DNA of 64,000 nucleotides from Anatilimnocola aggregata (GTDB lineage: Bacteria; Planctomycetota; Planctomycetia; Pirellulales; Pirellulaceae): positions 3,286,001-3,350,000 of the forward strand of contig NZ_CP036274.1 in assembly GCF_007747655.1 (NCBI RefSeq), in the 5' to 3' direction. Of this stretch, positions 1-7,885 are shown piece after piece. How positions within the stretch are numbered: position 1 is the stretch's first letter; every line of letters begins with the position of its first letter. Under the pieces are notes generated by a model, which had not been told where the DNA came from, made no database searches, and saw only the letters and a program-made list of their open reading frames with translations. The position numbers were made by a program, and so were the translations under genes.

Positions 1-558
1 CAACTGATTGATACCGCGGGTATCGAGACGGCTTCGAATGCCGACCAAATTGGCAGCGACGCCCAGGACCATCGGCAGCAGCAGCAGGCACAGGCCGACT
101 TGGAAGTTGTCTGCATCGATAGTACTCAGCCCGTATCGCTCGCCGTCACCAAGCAACTGGCACGCTCCACGCAACAGCGGATCGTCGTGCTGACGAAGTG
201 CGACCTCGATGATGGTCGACACCCAAACAGGTTCTCGCTCCCCTCCCCTGCCCTGCGAACCAGTGCCACGACTGGGGCAGGTTTGAACGAACTACGCACG
301 GCAATCGTGGCCGCACTCGATCTGGCGCCAAGCGAAAGTCTTGCCGTCCCAGCTACTGCCATCCGCTGCAGTGCTAGTCTGCAAGCCGCGGCTGCATCAC
401 TGGCAGCAGCATCAGACCTCGCCAATAGCGGCGCGAGTGAAGAATGGATCGCGGCCGAGCTGCGCTTGTCACTTGATGAACTTGGTCAGGTCGTCGGTGC
501 GATTTATACCGACGACATTCTCGACCGCGTCTTCAGCCGCTTTTGCATCGGCAAATAG
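1..558 (+). CDS. mnmE: tRNA modification GTPase MnmE, 3' part
   Basis: Partial: the reading frame is open from base 1, so the N-terminal folate-binding domain and the first GTPase motifs lie outside the window. What remains is the end of the G domain and the C-terminal helical domain. Visible motifs are DTAGIE (G3) at the very start, TKCD in the NKxD position (G4) and TSATTGAG (G5). The protein ends in FCIGK, the conserved CxGK C terminus of MnmE, preceded by the typical DDILDRVFSRF segment. MnmE works with MnmG to modify U34 in the wobble position of certain tRNAs, in the cytoplasm. The next gene is convergent and begins only 4 bases after this stop, so the two 3' ends almost touch and leave no room for a separate terminator. 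Confidence 0.97.
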   Translation, partial: QLIDTAGIETASNADQIGSDAQDHRQQQQAQADLEVVCIDSTQPVSLAVTKQLARSTQQRIVVLTKCDLDDGRHPNRFSLPSPALRTSATTGAGLNELRTAIVAALDLAPSESLAVPATAIRCSASLQAAAASLAAASDLANSGASEEWIAAELRLSLDELGQVVGAIYTDDILDRVFSRFCIGK

Positions 559-562
559 CGGG

Positions 563-1459
563 TTACTTCTTTTCTGCCTTCGAGCGCAGGTGTTTCTCGA
601 AAAATTCGTTCATCGCCTTACCCGTTTCCGGTGAATAGGGATGATGATTGCCACCCTCCACAACCAGCAGCGTGGAATCGGCTCCTACCTTTTCGAGCGC
701 GGCGTGCATTGCTCGTCCTTGGCTGACCGGCACGATATCATCCTTGTCACCGTGAATGATCAGAAACGGCGGAGTCGATTTCTGCACGTGCGTGACTGGA
801 CTCGCTAGCGCGGCCAGTTCCGGCTTCTCCGTCACCAACCCACCGAGCAATCCTCTGACTGCCGGATGTGCTTCGTTGCCCCATGTGGGAAAATCGGCTG
901 GTCCGCTGATGGCGCAAACGGCCCGCACCTTACTGGAAAACTCTGGCCAGCCTCCTTTCCCTTCCAACTCCGGCAGATGGGCCGAGGTGCCGACAAGCGC
1001 GCTCAAGTGCCCGCCCGCCGAATGCCCGCAGACGGCGATTCGATCGGGGTCGAGATGATACTCCTTGGCCTTCGCACGCAGGAAGCGAATCGCGCATTTG
1101 CAATCTTCAATCTGAGCCGGAAACTTGGCCTCGCCCGAGAGCCGATACTCGATCGACGCCCCGAGAATCCCCCGCCGCGCCCACTGCGACGCATGGCCGA
1201 GACCACCGTCACGATTGCCGCCCGTCCAGCCGCCGCCGTGGATATAGACGATGGCCGGCATCGGTTCGGTGGGCAATTCCTTCGGCCGAACCAGATGCAA
1301 CTTCAGCGCTCGTCCGCCACCTTGGCCGAATTCGATATCGCGAACGACTTCAATTTCGGTAGGCAAACGAGGTGGCGCTTGCGCTACGACCTGTGTGGCC
1401 GCCGCCGTCCAGAGTGCGAGCCAAACTGATATCCAACATGGCATTTGCAATTGCAACAT
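563..1459 (-). CDS. secreted alpha/beta hydrolase (esterase/lipase type)
   Basis: A 298-residue alpha/beta hydrolase of the BD-FAE/acetyl-esterase type. A hydrophobic signal peptide ends near residue 26 (VVAQA). HGGGW at 74-78 is the oxyanion-hole motif, GHSAGG places the nucleophile at Ser147, GDKDD supplies the acid near 240, and the NHH pair at 271-273 supplies the base. I chose the ATG rather than the in-frame GTG 9 bases upstream because a GGAG Shine-Dalgarno lies 8 bases before the ATG. It sits about 50 bases downstream of a sulfatase on the same strand, so the two are probably co-transcribed. Inference: it removes ester groups from a substrate, perhaps a polysaccharide whose sulfate is cleaved by its neighbour. 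Substrate unknown. Confidence 0.87.
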   Translation of the reverse strand: MLQLQMPCWISVWLALWTAAATQVVAQAPPRLPTEIEVVRDIEFGQGGGRALKLHLVRPKELPTEPMPAIVYIHGGGWTGGNRDGGLGHASQWARRGILGASIEYRLSGEAKFPAQIEDCKCAIRFLRAKAKEYHLDPDRIAVCGHSAGGHLSALVGTSAHLPELEGKGGWPEFSSKVRAVCAISGPADFPTWGNEAHPAVRGLLGGLVTEKPELAALASPVTHVQKSTPPFLIIHGDKDDIVPVSQGRAMHAALEKVGADSTLLVVEGGNHHPYSPETGKAMNEFFEKHLRSKAEKK

Positions 1460-1512
1460 GACTAACACTCCGGACCTGAGAACTGTCGACCAATGCTTGG
1501 AACAAAGCCGCC

Positions 1513-3153
1513 TTAGTTGCCCGTAGGCAATGGAATCTTCACTCCCTGCTTATCCAGTTCCTGACGGATGTGCTGGAAGCGTTCGTAGTCAGTCAGGGTA
1601 ACCGGTCCTGAATAGGCCTCGCTCTGTAATTTACGCGGTGGGTACTGGGCATAGGTCTTCATCAGTCGATTGATAGCTTCGCTAATGGTGACCATTGTCC
1701 AGGTCCGTTCCGTGTAATTGTTCATGAAAATGTCGTACCGCTCTTGGGGGTCTTGCCACAGATCAAACACTTGTGGCACCGTTGCCACATATTTATCCGG
1801 ACCTTTCCAGCCGAGGTTCGAGTCGACTGCTAGACCGCCTGTTGCCTGGCCGTTATCGCCCCGCAAATTAAAGCACGCTTTATAATTACCGACACGGGCG
1901 GCACCAGGAGACAATTCATTCTCGGTGAAGAAGAACCAGGAGTTTCGCGCGCACTTGCCAGTTCCAAACAGGACTGGCGACATATCGAAACTATCAAAAT
2001 AGATCGGCTGATTCGCGCGATCTTGGGTCGGAAGTTTAGTTCCTGCAATGGCAGCGAACGTCGCCATCAAATCGAGCCCACCGACGATGTCGTGGTTCCG
2101 CTTGCCGGCTTCGATTTTTCCCGGCATCCACGCTATGGCTGGAACGCGATTGCCGCCTTCGCGAACAGTCCCTTTGGTGCCCCGGAACGGTGTGTAGCCC
2201 GCATCGGGATAGACGTCCTGCCAAGCGCCATTGTCCGTCGTGTAAAACACGAAAGTGTTCTTGTCTAAGCCTAAAGCCCGGACCTTATCCATGATGGCAC
2301 CGATCCGCGAATCGAGTTCCACGACGGAATCGGCATATTTGCTCTTCGACATCGATTTATGCACGAAGTCTGGGTGGGGCATGTTGGGCTGATGCACCTT
2401 CATGAAGTTCACGTTCAAGTAGAACGGTTTGTTCGACTTGGCAGCCTGATCGAGATAATCGAGCGCTGCTTTTTCGACGTAAGAATCAAAGAACGGAATG
2501 CCGACAACACCCTTCTCCGGTGTGTTCACATACTGGCCATTGATTTTGAATTCTTCCTTGACGGGTTCGCCAGCCTTACCCGAAAGAGCGCCTTTCGTCA
2601 CACGGTTGAACATGGCCCGCAGCGCGGGGTCCATATCGGGGAACCACGTTGGATCGCCGTAGGTATAGGCATTGAGATGATAGAGACCGCAGTACTTCAT
2701 CTCGTCATAGCCTTGCGCGGTTGGCATGGCGTAATCGGCTTCGCCCAAGTGCCACTTGCCAGTGAAAAATGTTTGGTAGCCAGCGGTTTTAAGCACCGAC
2801 GCCAAAGTCCACTCAGCTGCCGGCAGTCCGCCACCTTGACCTTGGAAGGCAACGGTCGTCATGCCGCTGCGGTTGGGAATGCGGCCGGTTTGCATGGCGG
2901 CTCGACCCGGAGTGCAACTTGGTTGGGCGTAGAACGAAAAGAAGGTCATTCCCTCTTTGGCCAACCGGTCGATATGGGGCGTCGGCATCCCGCGGCCTTC
3001 ACCGCCGCCATAGGGGCCCAGGTCTCCATAGCCGGTGTCGTCGGAGACAAGCAGAATGATATTTGGCTTTTGTTGTGCGAAAGCAGTTTGGTAACTGCAA
3101 CAGGTGAGGGCTGCGCACATAACGAGCGCAGCAACTCTCGATGAATTCAACAT
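1513..3153 (-). CDS. secreted sulfatase (arylsulfatase family)
   Basis: A 546-residue type I sulfatase. A signal peptide covers about residues 1-26 (ending AFA). The metal-binding pair DD lies at 38-39, and the formylglycine motif CTPGR starts at Cys80, matching the CxPxR signature that a formylglycine-generating enzyme converts to the catalytic aldehyde. Downstream the family blocks are present, including TGKWHLG and FYTTDNGAW. It hydrolyses a sulfate ester outside the cytoplasm; the substrate cannot be read from sequence. An in-frame ATG 15 bases upstream is possible, but the shorter start gives a cleaner signal peptide. The esterase gene follows on the same strand, suggesting a two-gene unit. 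Planctomycetes typically carry many such genes. Confidence 0.94.
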   Translation of the reverse strand: MLNSSRVAALVMCAALTCCSYQTAFAQQKPNIILLVSDDTGYGDLGPYGGGEGRGMPTPHIDRLAKEGMTFFSFYAQPSCTPGRAAMQTGRIPNRSGMTTVAFQGQGGGLPAAEWTLASVLKTAGYQTFFTGKWHLGEADYAMPTAQGYDEMKYCGLYHLNAYTYGDPTWFPDMDPALRAMFNRVTKGALSGKAGEPVKEEFKINGQYVNTPEKGVVGIPFFDSYVEKAALDYLDQAAKSNKPFYLNVNFMKVHQPNMPHPDFVHKSMSKSKYADSVVELDSRIGAIMDKVRALGLDKNTFVFYTTDNGAWQDVYPDAGYTPFRGTKGTVREGGNRVPAIAWMPGKIEAGKRNHDIVGGLDLMATFAAIAGTKLPTQDRANQPIYFDSFDMSPVLFGTGKCARNSWFFFTENELSPGAARVGNYKACFNLRGDNGQATGGLAVDSNLGWKGPDKYVATVPQVFDLWQDPQERYDIFMNNYTERTWTMVTISEAINRLMKTYAQYPPRKLQSEAYSGPVTLTDYERFQHIRQELDKQGVKIPLPTGN

Positions 3154-3262
3154 GGTAGGCAACTCCATAAGATGTGGCAGAAGCGATGCCGTTTCGAGTG
3201 AAACGAATCGATGCGCGCGTCATCCTAATACTGCGGTCAGCTGGCCGCCAGTTGTGAGAATC

Positions 3263-3291
3263 AAATCTTCACTCAGTATATAAGAAGATTG
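3263..3291 (-). terminator. weak hairpin after fliG
   Basis: AATCTTC (3264-3270) pairs with GAAGATT (3284-3290) across a 13-base AT-rich loop, starting 17 bases beyond the fliG stop on the reverse strand. Only a short T-rich tract follows, so it is a weak candidate terminator separating fliG from the sulfatase. Confidence 0.3.
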
Positions 3292-3307
3292 ATGAATCGA
3301 TAGCGCG

Positions 3308-4300
3308 TTACTGCACTAACTGCTCGTTCTCTTCGGCGGCATGCACGGTGATTTGTCCCGCGTCTTCGAGCTTGCGGACGATATCGACGATCTGTTGCTG
3401 CACCGCCTCGACTTCGCTGAGTTTCTTCGCGCCGAGGTAGTCGATTTCTTCGTTCAGCGTTTGTGCTGCCCGCGTCGAAAGATTGCCGAGCACTTTCTGC
3501 TTGAGCTCCGGGCTGGCACCCTTGAGGGCCATGGCCCATTGCGAAGTCTCGACGTTCTTAAGGACCGTCTGAATGTCTTTGTCGGTCAGCTTGCCGATGT
3601 CGTCGAACACGAACATCAGGCGACGAATCTCGTCGACCAATTCGGGATCTTCTTGCGCGAGACTTTCGAGCAGCGTGCGCTCGGTTGCGCGGTCGGTAAC
3701 GTTGAGAATCTCGGCAACGCTGTTCACGCCACCTGCTTTCTCGAACGATTGATTCATGACGTTGGCCATCCGGCTTTCGAGTCCTCGCTCGACTTCGGAA
3801 ATGACTTCCGGGTTCGTCTGTCCCATGTTGGCGATGCGGCGAATGACCTGCAGTTGCCGCTCGGCTGGAAGTCCCTTGATGATTTCCGCCCCGTAGGTCG
3901 ACGGCAGGTGCGAGAGGATGAGCGCGATCGTCTGCGGATGCTCATCCATGATATAAGTCATCAGGTTCTGCGGATCGATCTTTTTCAGAAAGCCGAACGG
4001 CAACGATTGAATCGATTGCCGAACGTTTTCCAAAGTCTTACTCGCTTCGGCCCCGAGCGCTTTTTCGACCAGATGGGAGGCCACTTCCAGACCGCCACCG
4101 GCCACACCGAGCGCAGCAGGGTTCACACCGGCGAAGTCTTGAATGACCGACTCCTGCTCGGTGCCGGACAGCCGACCCAACTTGGCGATCTCGATGGAGA
4201 CCACTTCGACTTGCTTGGGCGTGAGCTTGCCCAGGAGCGCAGCGGCATCTTCTTCCGGCAAGCTCATGAGCAGGACAGCGGCTTTTCGCAGTTCGGACAT
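3308..4300 (-). CDS. fliG: flagellar motor switch protein FliG
   Basis: 330 residues, the normal FliG length. The N-terminal domain begins MSELRKAAVLLMSLPEE. The middle domain carries the EHPQ motif at 120-123, used to contact FliM, and the C-terminal domain has MFVF at 229-232 followed by the charged torque helix near 270-295. In the flagellar C-ring it couples stator ion flow to rotation and takes part in switching. No other flagellar or chemotaxis gene is visible in this window, so it is isolated from its partners. The start is the ATG of the canonical N terminus. A long antisense open frame across the same bases is a codon-bias shadow. Confidence 0.96.
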   Translation of the reverse strand: MSELRKAAVLLMSLPEEDAAALLGKLTPKQVEVVSIEIAKLGRLSGTEQESVIQDFAGVNPAALGVAGGGLEVASHLVEKALGAEASKTLENVRQSIQSLPFGFLKKIDPQNLMTYIMDEHPQTIALILSHLPSTYGAEIIKGLPAERQLQVIRRIANMGQTNPEVISEVERGLESRMANVMNQSFEKAGGVNSVAEILNVTDRATERTLLESLAQEDPELVDEIRRLMFVFDDIGKLTDKDIQTVLKNVETSQWAMALKGASPELKQKVLGNLSTRAAQTLNEEIDYLGAKKLSEVEAVQQQIVDIVRKLEDAGQITVHAAEENEQLVQ

Positions 4301-4330
4301 TGCGATCTCTTCCTAGTTTGCGCTTTCAAG

Positions 4331-4379
4331 TAGCCCGACGCGTCAGCGAGCAGTTCTCCCTCGCTGACGCGTCGGGCTA
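4331..4379. repeat. perfect 20-bp inverted repeat
   Basis: Two perfectly complementary 20-base arms (4331-4350 and 4360-4379) around a 9-base loop, lying just upstream of fliG. The core CCCGACGCGTCAGCGAG resembles a palindromic word I associate with Pirellula-type intergenic repeats. No T-run flanks it, so an intrinsic terminator is unlikely. Confidence 0.8.
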
Positions 4380-4504
4380 AGTGCGTAGGCGCGGAGTATC
4401 GGTGGTCGCCGGAAGTACGTCGAGAGCAATTGCCGGCTGCTAGCGGGGCAGAATGTGGAATCGGTCTTGGGCGGCAAGGGAAAAAGCTGGTATCGTTGGC
4501 CGCT

Positions 4505-5248
4505 ATGGAAACTTCTCTCCATCGACAGTTGAAAGCACTCTACGCGGGCGAGCACGAAGCTAGCGAGCAAGAGTGCCGCAAGTTGGCGGGCTATCGCATC
4601 GATGTGGTGCGCGGCGACGAGTTGGTCGAGATCCAGCATGGGTCATTGGGGGCGATTCGGAACAAGGTCGCCAAACTGCTCGAAAAGCATCAGGTCCGCG
4701 TCGTGAAGCCCCTCATCGCGCGCAAAACGCTCATCAAGATGGAGGAAGTCGGCGGGCGGGAGATTAGCCGTCGCCTCAGCCCCAAGCAGGCGACGCTGCT
4801 CGATTTGTTTCACGAGTTGATTTACTTCACGTCCGTCTTCCCACACCCGCGGCTGACGGTTGAAGTGCCGCTGGTGATCGTCGAGGAACGCCGAATTCCC
4901 GGTCATGGCAAGCGTCGGCGCTGGCGGCGCAACGATCACATTGTGCATGACCTGAGCATGGTCGATGTTGTCTCGACGCATGCCTTTCAAACGAACGGCG
5001 ACTTGCTGGCGCTTCTTCCCTGCGATCTGCCCACCGAGTTTCACACTGGCGAACTCGCCGACGCCATGGGCATTCAACGCTGGATCGCCCAGCGGATTAC
5101 CTACTGCTTGCGCAAGACCGGCGGTATGAAGGTGACCGGCAAACAAGGGAATGCTCTGCAGTACGAACTGATTCGCGAGCTTCCGGCCCCGAAAAAGCGG
5201 GCTGTGGCCACAAAAAAACGCCCGCGAAAGAATTCGCGAGCGTCCTAA
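4505..5248 (+). CDS. conserved protein, possible PD-(D/E)xK-like domain plus winged helix
   Basis: 247 residues; I do not recognise a named family, though similar proteins seem to occur in planctomycetes. The N-terminal part (about 28-75) reads as a strand RIDVV (Asp33), a strand LVEIQ (Glu42, Gln44), a helix and another strand. This resembles the D...(D/E)xK layout of restriction-like nucleases, with Gln in place of the usual Lys. After a middle region with a basic GKRRRWRR stretch, about residues 173-225 look like a winged helix-turn-helix, followed by a Lys/Arg-rich tail. Together these suggest nucleic-acid binding, with catalysis uncertain. The ATG at 4505 is preferred over a longer frame from about 4430 because the extension has low-complexity, non-conserved character. 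It stands alone, convergent with the NRDE gene. Confidence 0.7.
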   Translation: METSLHRQLKALYAGEHEASEQECRKLAGYRIDVVRGDELVEIQHGSLGAIRNKVAKLLEKHQVRVVKPLIARKTLIKMEEVGGREISRRLSPKQATLLDLFHELIYFTSVFPHPRLTVEVPLVIVEERRIPGHGKRRRWRRNDHIVHDLSMVDVVSTHAFQTNGDLLALLPCDLPTEFHTGELADAMGIQRWIAQRITYCLRKTGGMKVTGKQGNALQYELIRELPAPKKRAVATKKRPRKNSRAS

Positions 5249-5276
5249 GGGAGTTCGATATTAAGTGCTGGGCAGC

Positions 5277-6050
5277 TTATGCCTTGGCACGGGTCCGCGA
5301 TTCACGCAGGCCGCGGCTGAGGATGTCTCGCAGTAGTGGCGAGTAGTCTTCATAGCGGGCCACATCCGGGGCACCATTCGCGTATTGAAAAATCGCGTCA
5401 CGAGGCTTCTTGCCGAGGGCAATCAACGTCGAGCTGACGGTTCCGCGTTCTTTGCCTTGCACCACCATGCCCGGTCGATCCGGAGTCGCTGGCGGGCGAG
5501 CAAAGGCCTTGCTGGCAACGGCGAGGAACTTCACAGCCGAGTCGAGCGTCTGCAGTGTAAGCAACCGGCGAGCGAGTTTTTGACGCTCGTCGCGAGGGTC
5601 GTTCACATCGTAGCTCGAAATGATGTTCAGCCCCTCTTCCAGTTCTTCTACCTCTGGGTCTTCGCTCCCGTGTACGACCCAGCCTGATTCATTGTCAGCG
5701 ATGACAAAGTTCACGCCTTCGTACTTGCCGGAGAGAAGTTCTTCCATGGCCAGATCGACCGCTTGTCGGGCCGAGTTAACCCGCAGCAGCTCTTTGCACA
5801 ACAGGCCGCGCGAGCGCGGTCCCATCGTTGCGAGCATTTTAGGCCGGTTACAAGCCCCAACAAACAAACCGTTCTGATTGACGCCTAACCACGTGCCCCC
5901 GTGGCGTGCGTCAACTCCCGACAGCACCCGCGGTTTACCAGGCTGAATAGCTGGTACCAGCGAAGGGCGGTCGTAAGCTTCCTCTCGGTTGGCGGCGACC
6001 AGGATTGGTGCCTCCGGTACCGAGCGGTATTGTATCGCGAGCAAACACAT
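5277..6050 (-). CDS. NRDE family (TANGO2-like) protein
   Basis: 257 residues beginning MCLL. The N-terminal Cys2 and the NREE motif at 21-24 are hallmarks of the NRDE/TANGO2 family (the family is named for NRDE; NREE is a common variant). Conserved blocks such as GGTWLGVN near residue 50 and the central NFVIADN strand also fit. The fold resembles Ntn-type hydrolases. Bacterial function is not established; the eukaryotic TANGO2 protein has been linked to haem or lipid handling, which cannot be transferred here. No signal peptide, so cytoplasmic. It is convergent with the preceding gene, and the upstream side is a 519-base gap before a divergent oxidoreductase. Confidence 0.9.
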   Translation of the reverse strand: MCLLAIQYRSVPEAPILVAANREEAYDRPSLVPAIQPGKPRVLSGVDARHGGTWLGVNQNGLFVGACNRPKMLATMGPRSRGLLCKELLRVNSARQAVDLAMEELLSGKYEGVNFVIADNESGWVVHGSEDPEVEELEEGLNIISSYDVNDPRDERQKLARRLLTLQTLDSAVKFLAVASKAFARPPATPDRPGMVVQGKERGTVSSTLIALGKKPRDAIFQYANGAPDVARYEDYSPLLRDILSRGLRESRTRAKA

Positions 6051-6569
6051 AAAGTCTTATCCATATGTGGGTTGCAATCCCGGCGCACCATTCCACGAGG
6101 GGTTCGCCGGCCCTGTTCCGTTCCGAGTCAATGTAACGGCTTCAGGATGAAAGGGACACCCTCTAACGGGTGGTGATTGAGAAAAGATTCACAGCTTCGC
6201 CCTGGCGGAGGTCCGCAAGCAACTCGCCTTGCGACCAGTTCGCAGCTGCTGGTTTGCTTCGATGCAAGTCCCTTTCTAGAATTGATTTAGAGCGATTTCG
6301 CGAGGGGTTCGCAGTGCGTCATCAAAGTGCCCAAACTGTTGCCGGCAAGTTTATTTGCTCCAAATTACTTTCTTCTTAGGTAGACCCAACAATCTGCGGG
6401 CAGGTTCTTGGAAACTTGGTTAAATCGTGAACGACTTGAGAATTCGTCTCGGCTTGACGTCCGGCCCGGCGGCGTCACATTGGTGGGCTGCAAAAACGAT
6501 AAAGCTCGCCTGGATTGCCACGATTACCTTTCTACGCTCCCCTGCCCTTATTTGTTCGAGGAGGACGAA
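6051..6569. other. 519-base gap between divergent genes
   Basis: Separates the NRDE gene (reverse) from the Gfo/Idh/MocA gene (forward), so it should hold both promoters. I see no convincing -35/-10 pair, RNA gene or conserved small frame. A strong Shine-Dalgarno GAGGAGGA (6558-6565) sits just before the forward gene. Confidence 0.5.
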
Positions 6570-7691
6570 ATGCCTGCTTACTCTGCGGCCAACCCCGTCA
6601 AAATTGCAATCGTCGGCGCGGGCGCCGTCAGCGACTATCACCATGTGCCTGGCATTCGGATTGACACGCGCTCGAAGCTAGTTGCTGTCTGCGATGCCAG
6701 CCAGGAGCTGCTCGAGAAGCGCAAAAAGGACTGGGGGGTCGAGAAGATCACCACCGACTTTGAAGCCATCTGTGCCGATCCCGGTGTCGACGCGATCATC
6801 ATCGCCACACCCAATGATACGCATCGCCCGATCACGCTCGCGGCCGCAAAGCATGGCAAACATGTAATGTGCGAGAAGCCCCTTGGCCTGCACGCGCAGG
6901 AAGTGCGCGACATGTACCACGCCTGCCGCGACGCGAACGTCGTCCATATGACGGCCTTCACCTATCGCTTCGCCCCCTCGATGCGGTACATGCGACACTT
7001 GGTGAAGAGCGGCACGCTCGGAGACCTGCGTCACTTTCGTAGTCAGCGGTTTCTCGATTGGCCGGAGACAAGCTGGGGCTGGCGACAATACAAAGAACGG
7101 GCCGGCGCTGGCGACTTGTTCGATATGACCATTCACCGCATTGACTTCGCGCTCGATTTGCTCGGTCCGCTGAAGACCCTGAGCGGAGCGGTAGCGCGGT
7201 TTGCTCCCCGTACTAAGACCGTCGATGGCAAAGACTGCGCTCCCTCTGAGGTCGACGATTGGTCGTGCATCCTGGGTGAATTCGCCAGCGGTGCGACTGG
7301 TGTGTGGGAAGGAACCACGCTGGCGAAGGGTTACGGCTTTAAGGGCTTTGGGCACGAATGGGCCGAAATTAACGGTTCGGAGTATTCGTGTGTCTATCGC
7401 TTGCACATGCCCAATCAGTTGATGATGGGCAAGACCGGTCAGGACCTCGCTCCGGTCGATGTTCCCGCTGAATTCCTCAAGCCCGTCGGCAGCCCGCGCG
7501 ATGTCACGCAAGGTGAACCGGCCACCGTCTTCCGCTACGACCTGGTCTGGGAATTTGTCGACGCCATCTGCAACGGCCGCGAAGCGGTCCCCAGCTTCTA
7601 TGATGGGCTGCAGTCGCAAATCATCGCCGACGCTACGCTGCAATCGCACGCCGAGCGCCGCTGGATTGATATTCCGGTGGAACCGAAGTGA
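6570..7691 (+). CDS. Gfo/Idh/MocA family oxidoreductase
   Basis: 373 residues. The N-terminal Rossmann fold starts KIAIVGAG with the dinucleotide-binding glycines. CEKPLGL carries the family's conserved EKP lysine, and the C-terminal beta-sheet domain includes the DMTIHRIDFALDLLG segment with a probable catalytic histidine. Members oxidise or reduce sugars and inositols with NAD(P). No signal peptide or Tat motif is present, so it is cytoplasmic. The ATG is fixed by a strong GAGGAGGA ribosome-binding site 4 bases upstream; a longer in-frame extension from 6408 is not family-like. It is monocistronic and ends in front of a cluster of hairpins. Substrate unknown. Confidence 0.93.
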   Translation: MPAYSAANPVKIAIVGAGAVSDYHHVPGIRIDTRSKLVAVCDASQELLEKRKKDWGVEKITTDFEAICADPGVDAIIIATPNDTHRPITLAAAKHGKHVMCEKPLGLHAQEVRDMYHACRDANVVHMTAFTYRFAPSMRYMRHLVKSGTLGDLRHFRSQRFLDWPETSWGWRQYKERAGAGDLFDMTIHRIDFALDLLGPLKTLSGAVARFAPRTKTVDGKDCAPSEVDDWSCILGEFASGATGVWEGTTLAKGYGFKGFGHEWAEINGSEYSCVYRLHMPNQLMMGKTGQDLAPVDVPAEFLKPVGSPRDVTQGEPATVFRYDLVWEFVDAICNGREAVPSFYDGLQSQIIADATLQSHAERRWIDIPVEPK

Positions 7692-7782
7692 AGCAAGGGA
7701 GGCAAGGTGAGGGGGTGACAAGGTGACAAATGCCTTGATGTCCGGATAACTTGCCTACTCTCGACCGTTTCTCCAGCACACG

Positions 7783-7824
7783 AAAAAACCCTCGTACTTC
7801 GCAGCACGAGGGTTTCTTATTTTC
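7783..7824. terminator. bidirectional intrinsic terminator
   Basis: A 10-bp stem (AAACCCTCGT at 7786-7795 with ACGAGGGTTT at 7806-7815) around a 10-base loop. An A-run (7783-7788) lies on the left and a T-rich tract on the right, so it can stop transcription of both convergent neighbours: the oxidoreductase and the TIGR03000 gene. Confidence 0.75.
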
Positions 7825-7831
7825 TTGCGAT

Positions 7832-7849
7832 CCTCACATCGGTGTGAGG
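7832..7849. repeat. short hairpin, 7-bp stem
   Basis: CCTCACA (7832-7838) and TGTGAGG (7843-7849) pair around TCGG. It is the middle of three consecutive hairpins in the convergent gap. Confidence 0.55.
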
Positions 7850-7852
7850 TTT

Positions 7853-7876
7853 CTCGTCACGACGGAGCGTGACGAG
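7853..7876. repeat. 9-bp palindrome with CGGAG loop
   Basis: CTCGTCACG (7853-7861) pairs with CGTGACGAG (7868-7876) around ACGGAG. The same loop core occurs in palindromes near 14.85, 15.47, 18.81 and, inverted, 42.25 kb. It lies just beyond the stop of the TIGR03000 gene. Confidence 0.65.
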
Positions 7877-7885
7877 CACTTCAGA

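Noticed and set aside
3341-4333. 330-residue open frame antisense to fliG
   Set aside because: It mirrors fliG codon by codon, has no family signature and is the usual shadow of a biased coding strand.
6678-7721. Long antisense frame across the Gfo/Idh/MocA gene
   Set aside because: Clear family match on the other strand; no Shine-Dalgarno or known motif here.
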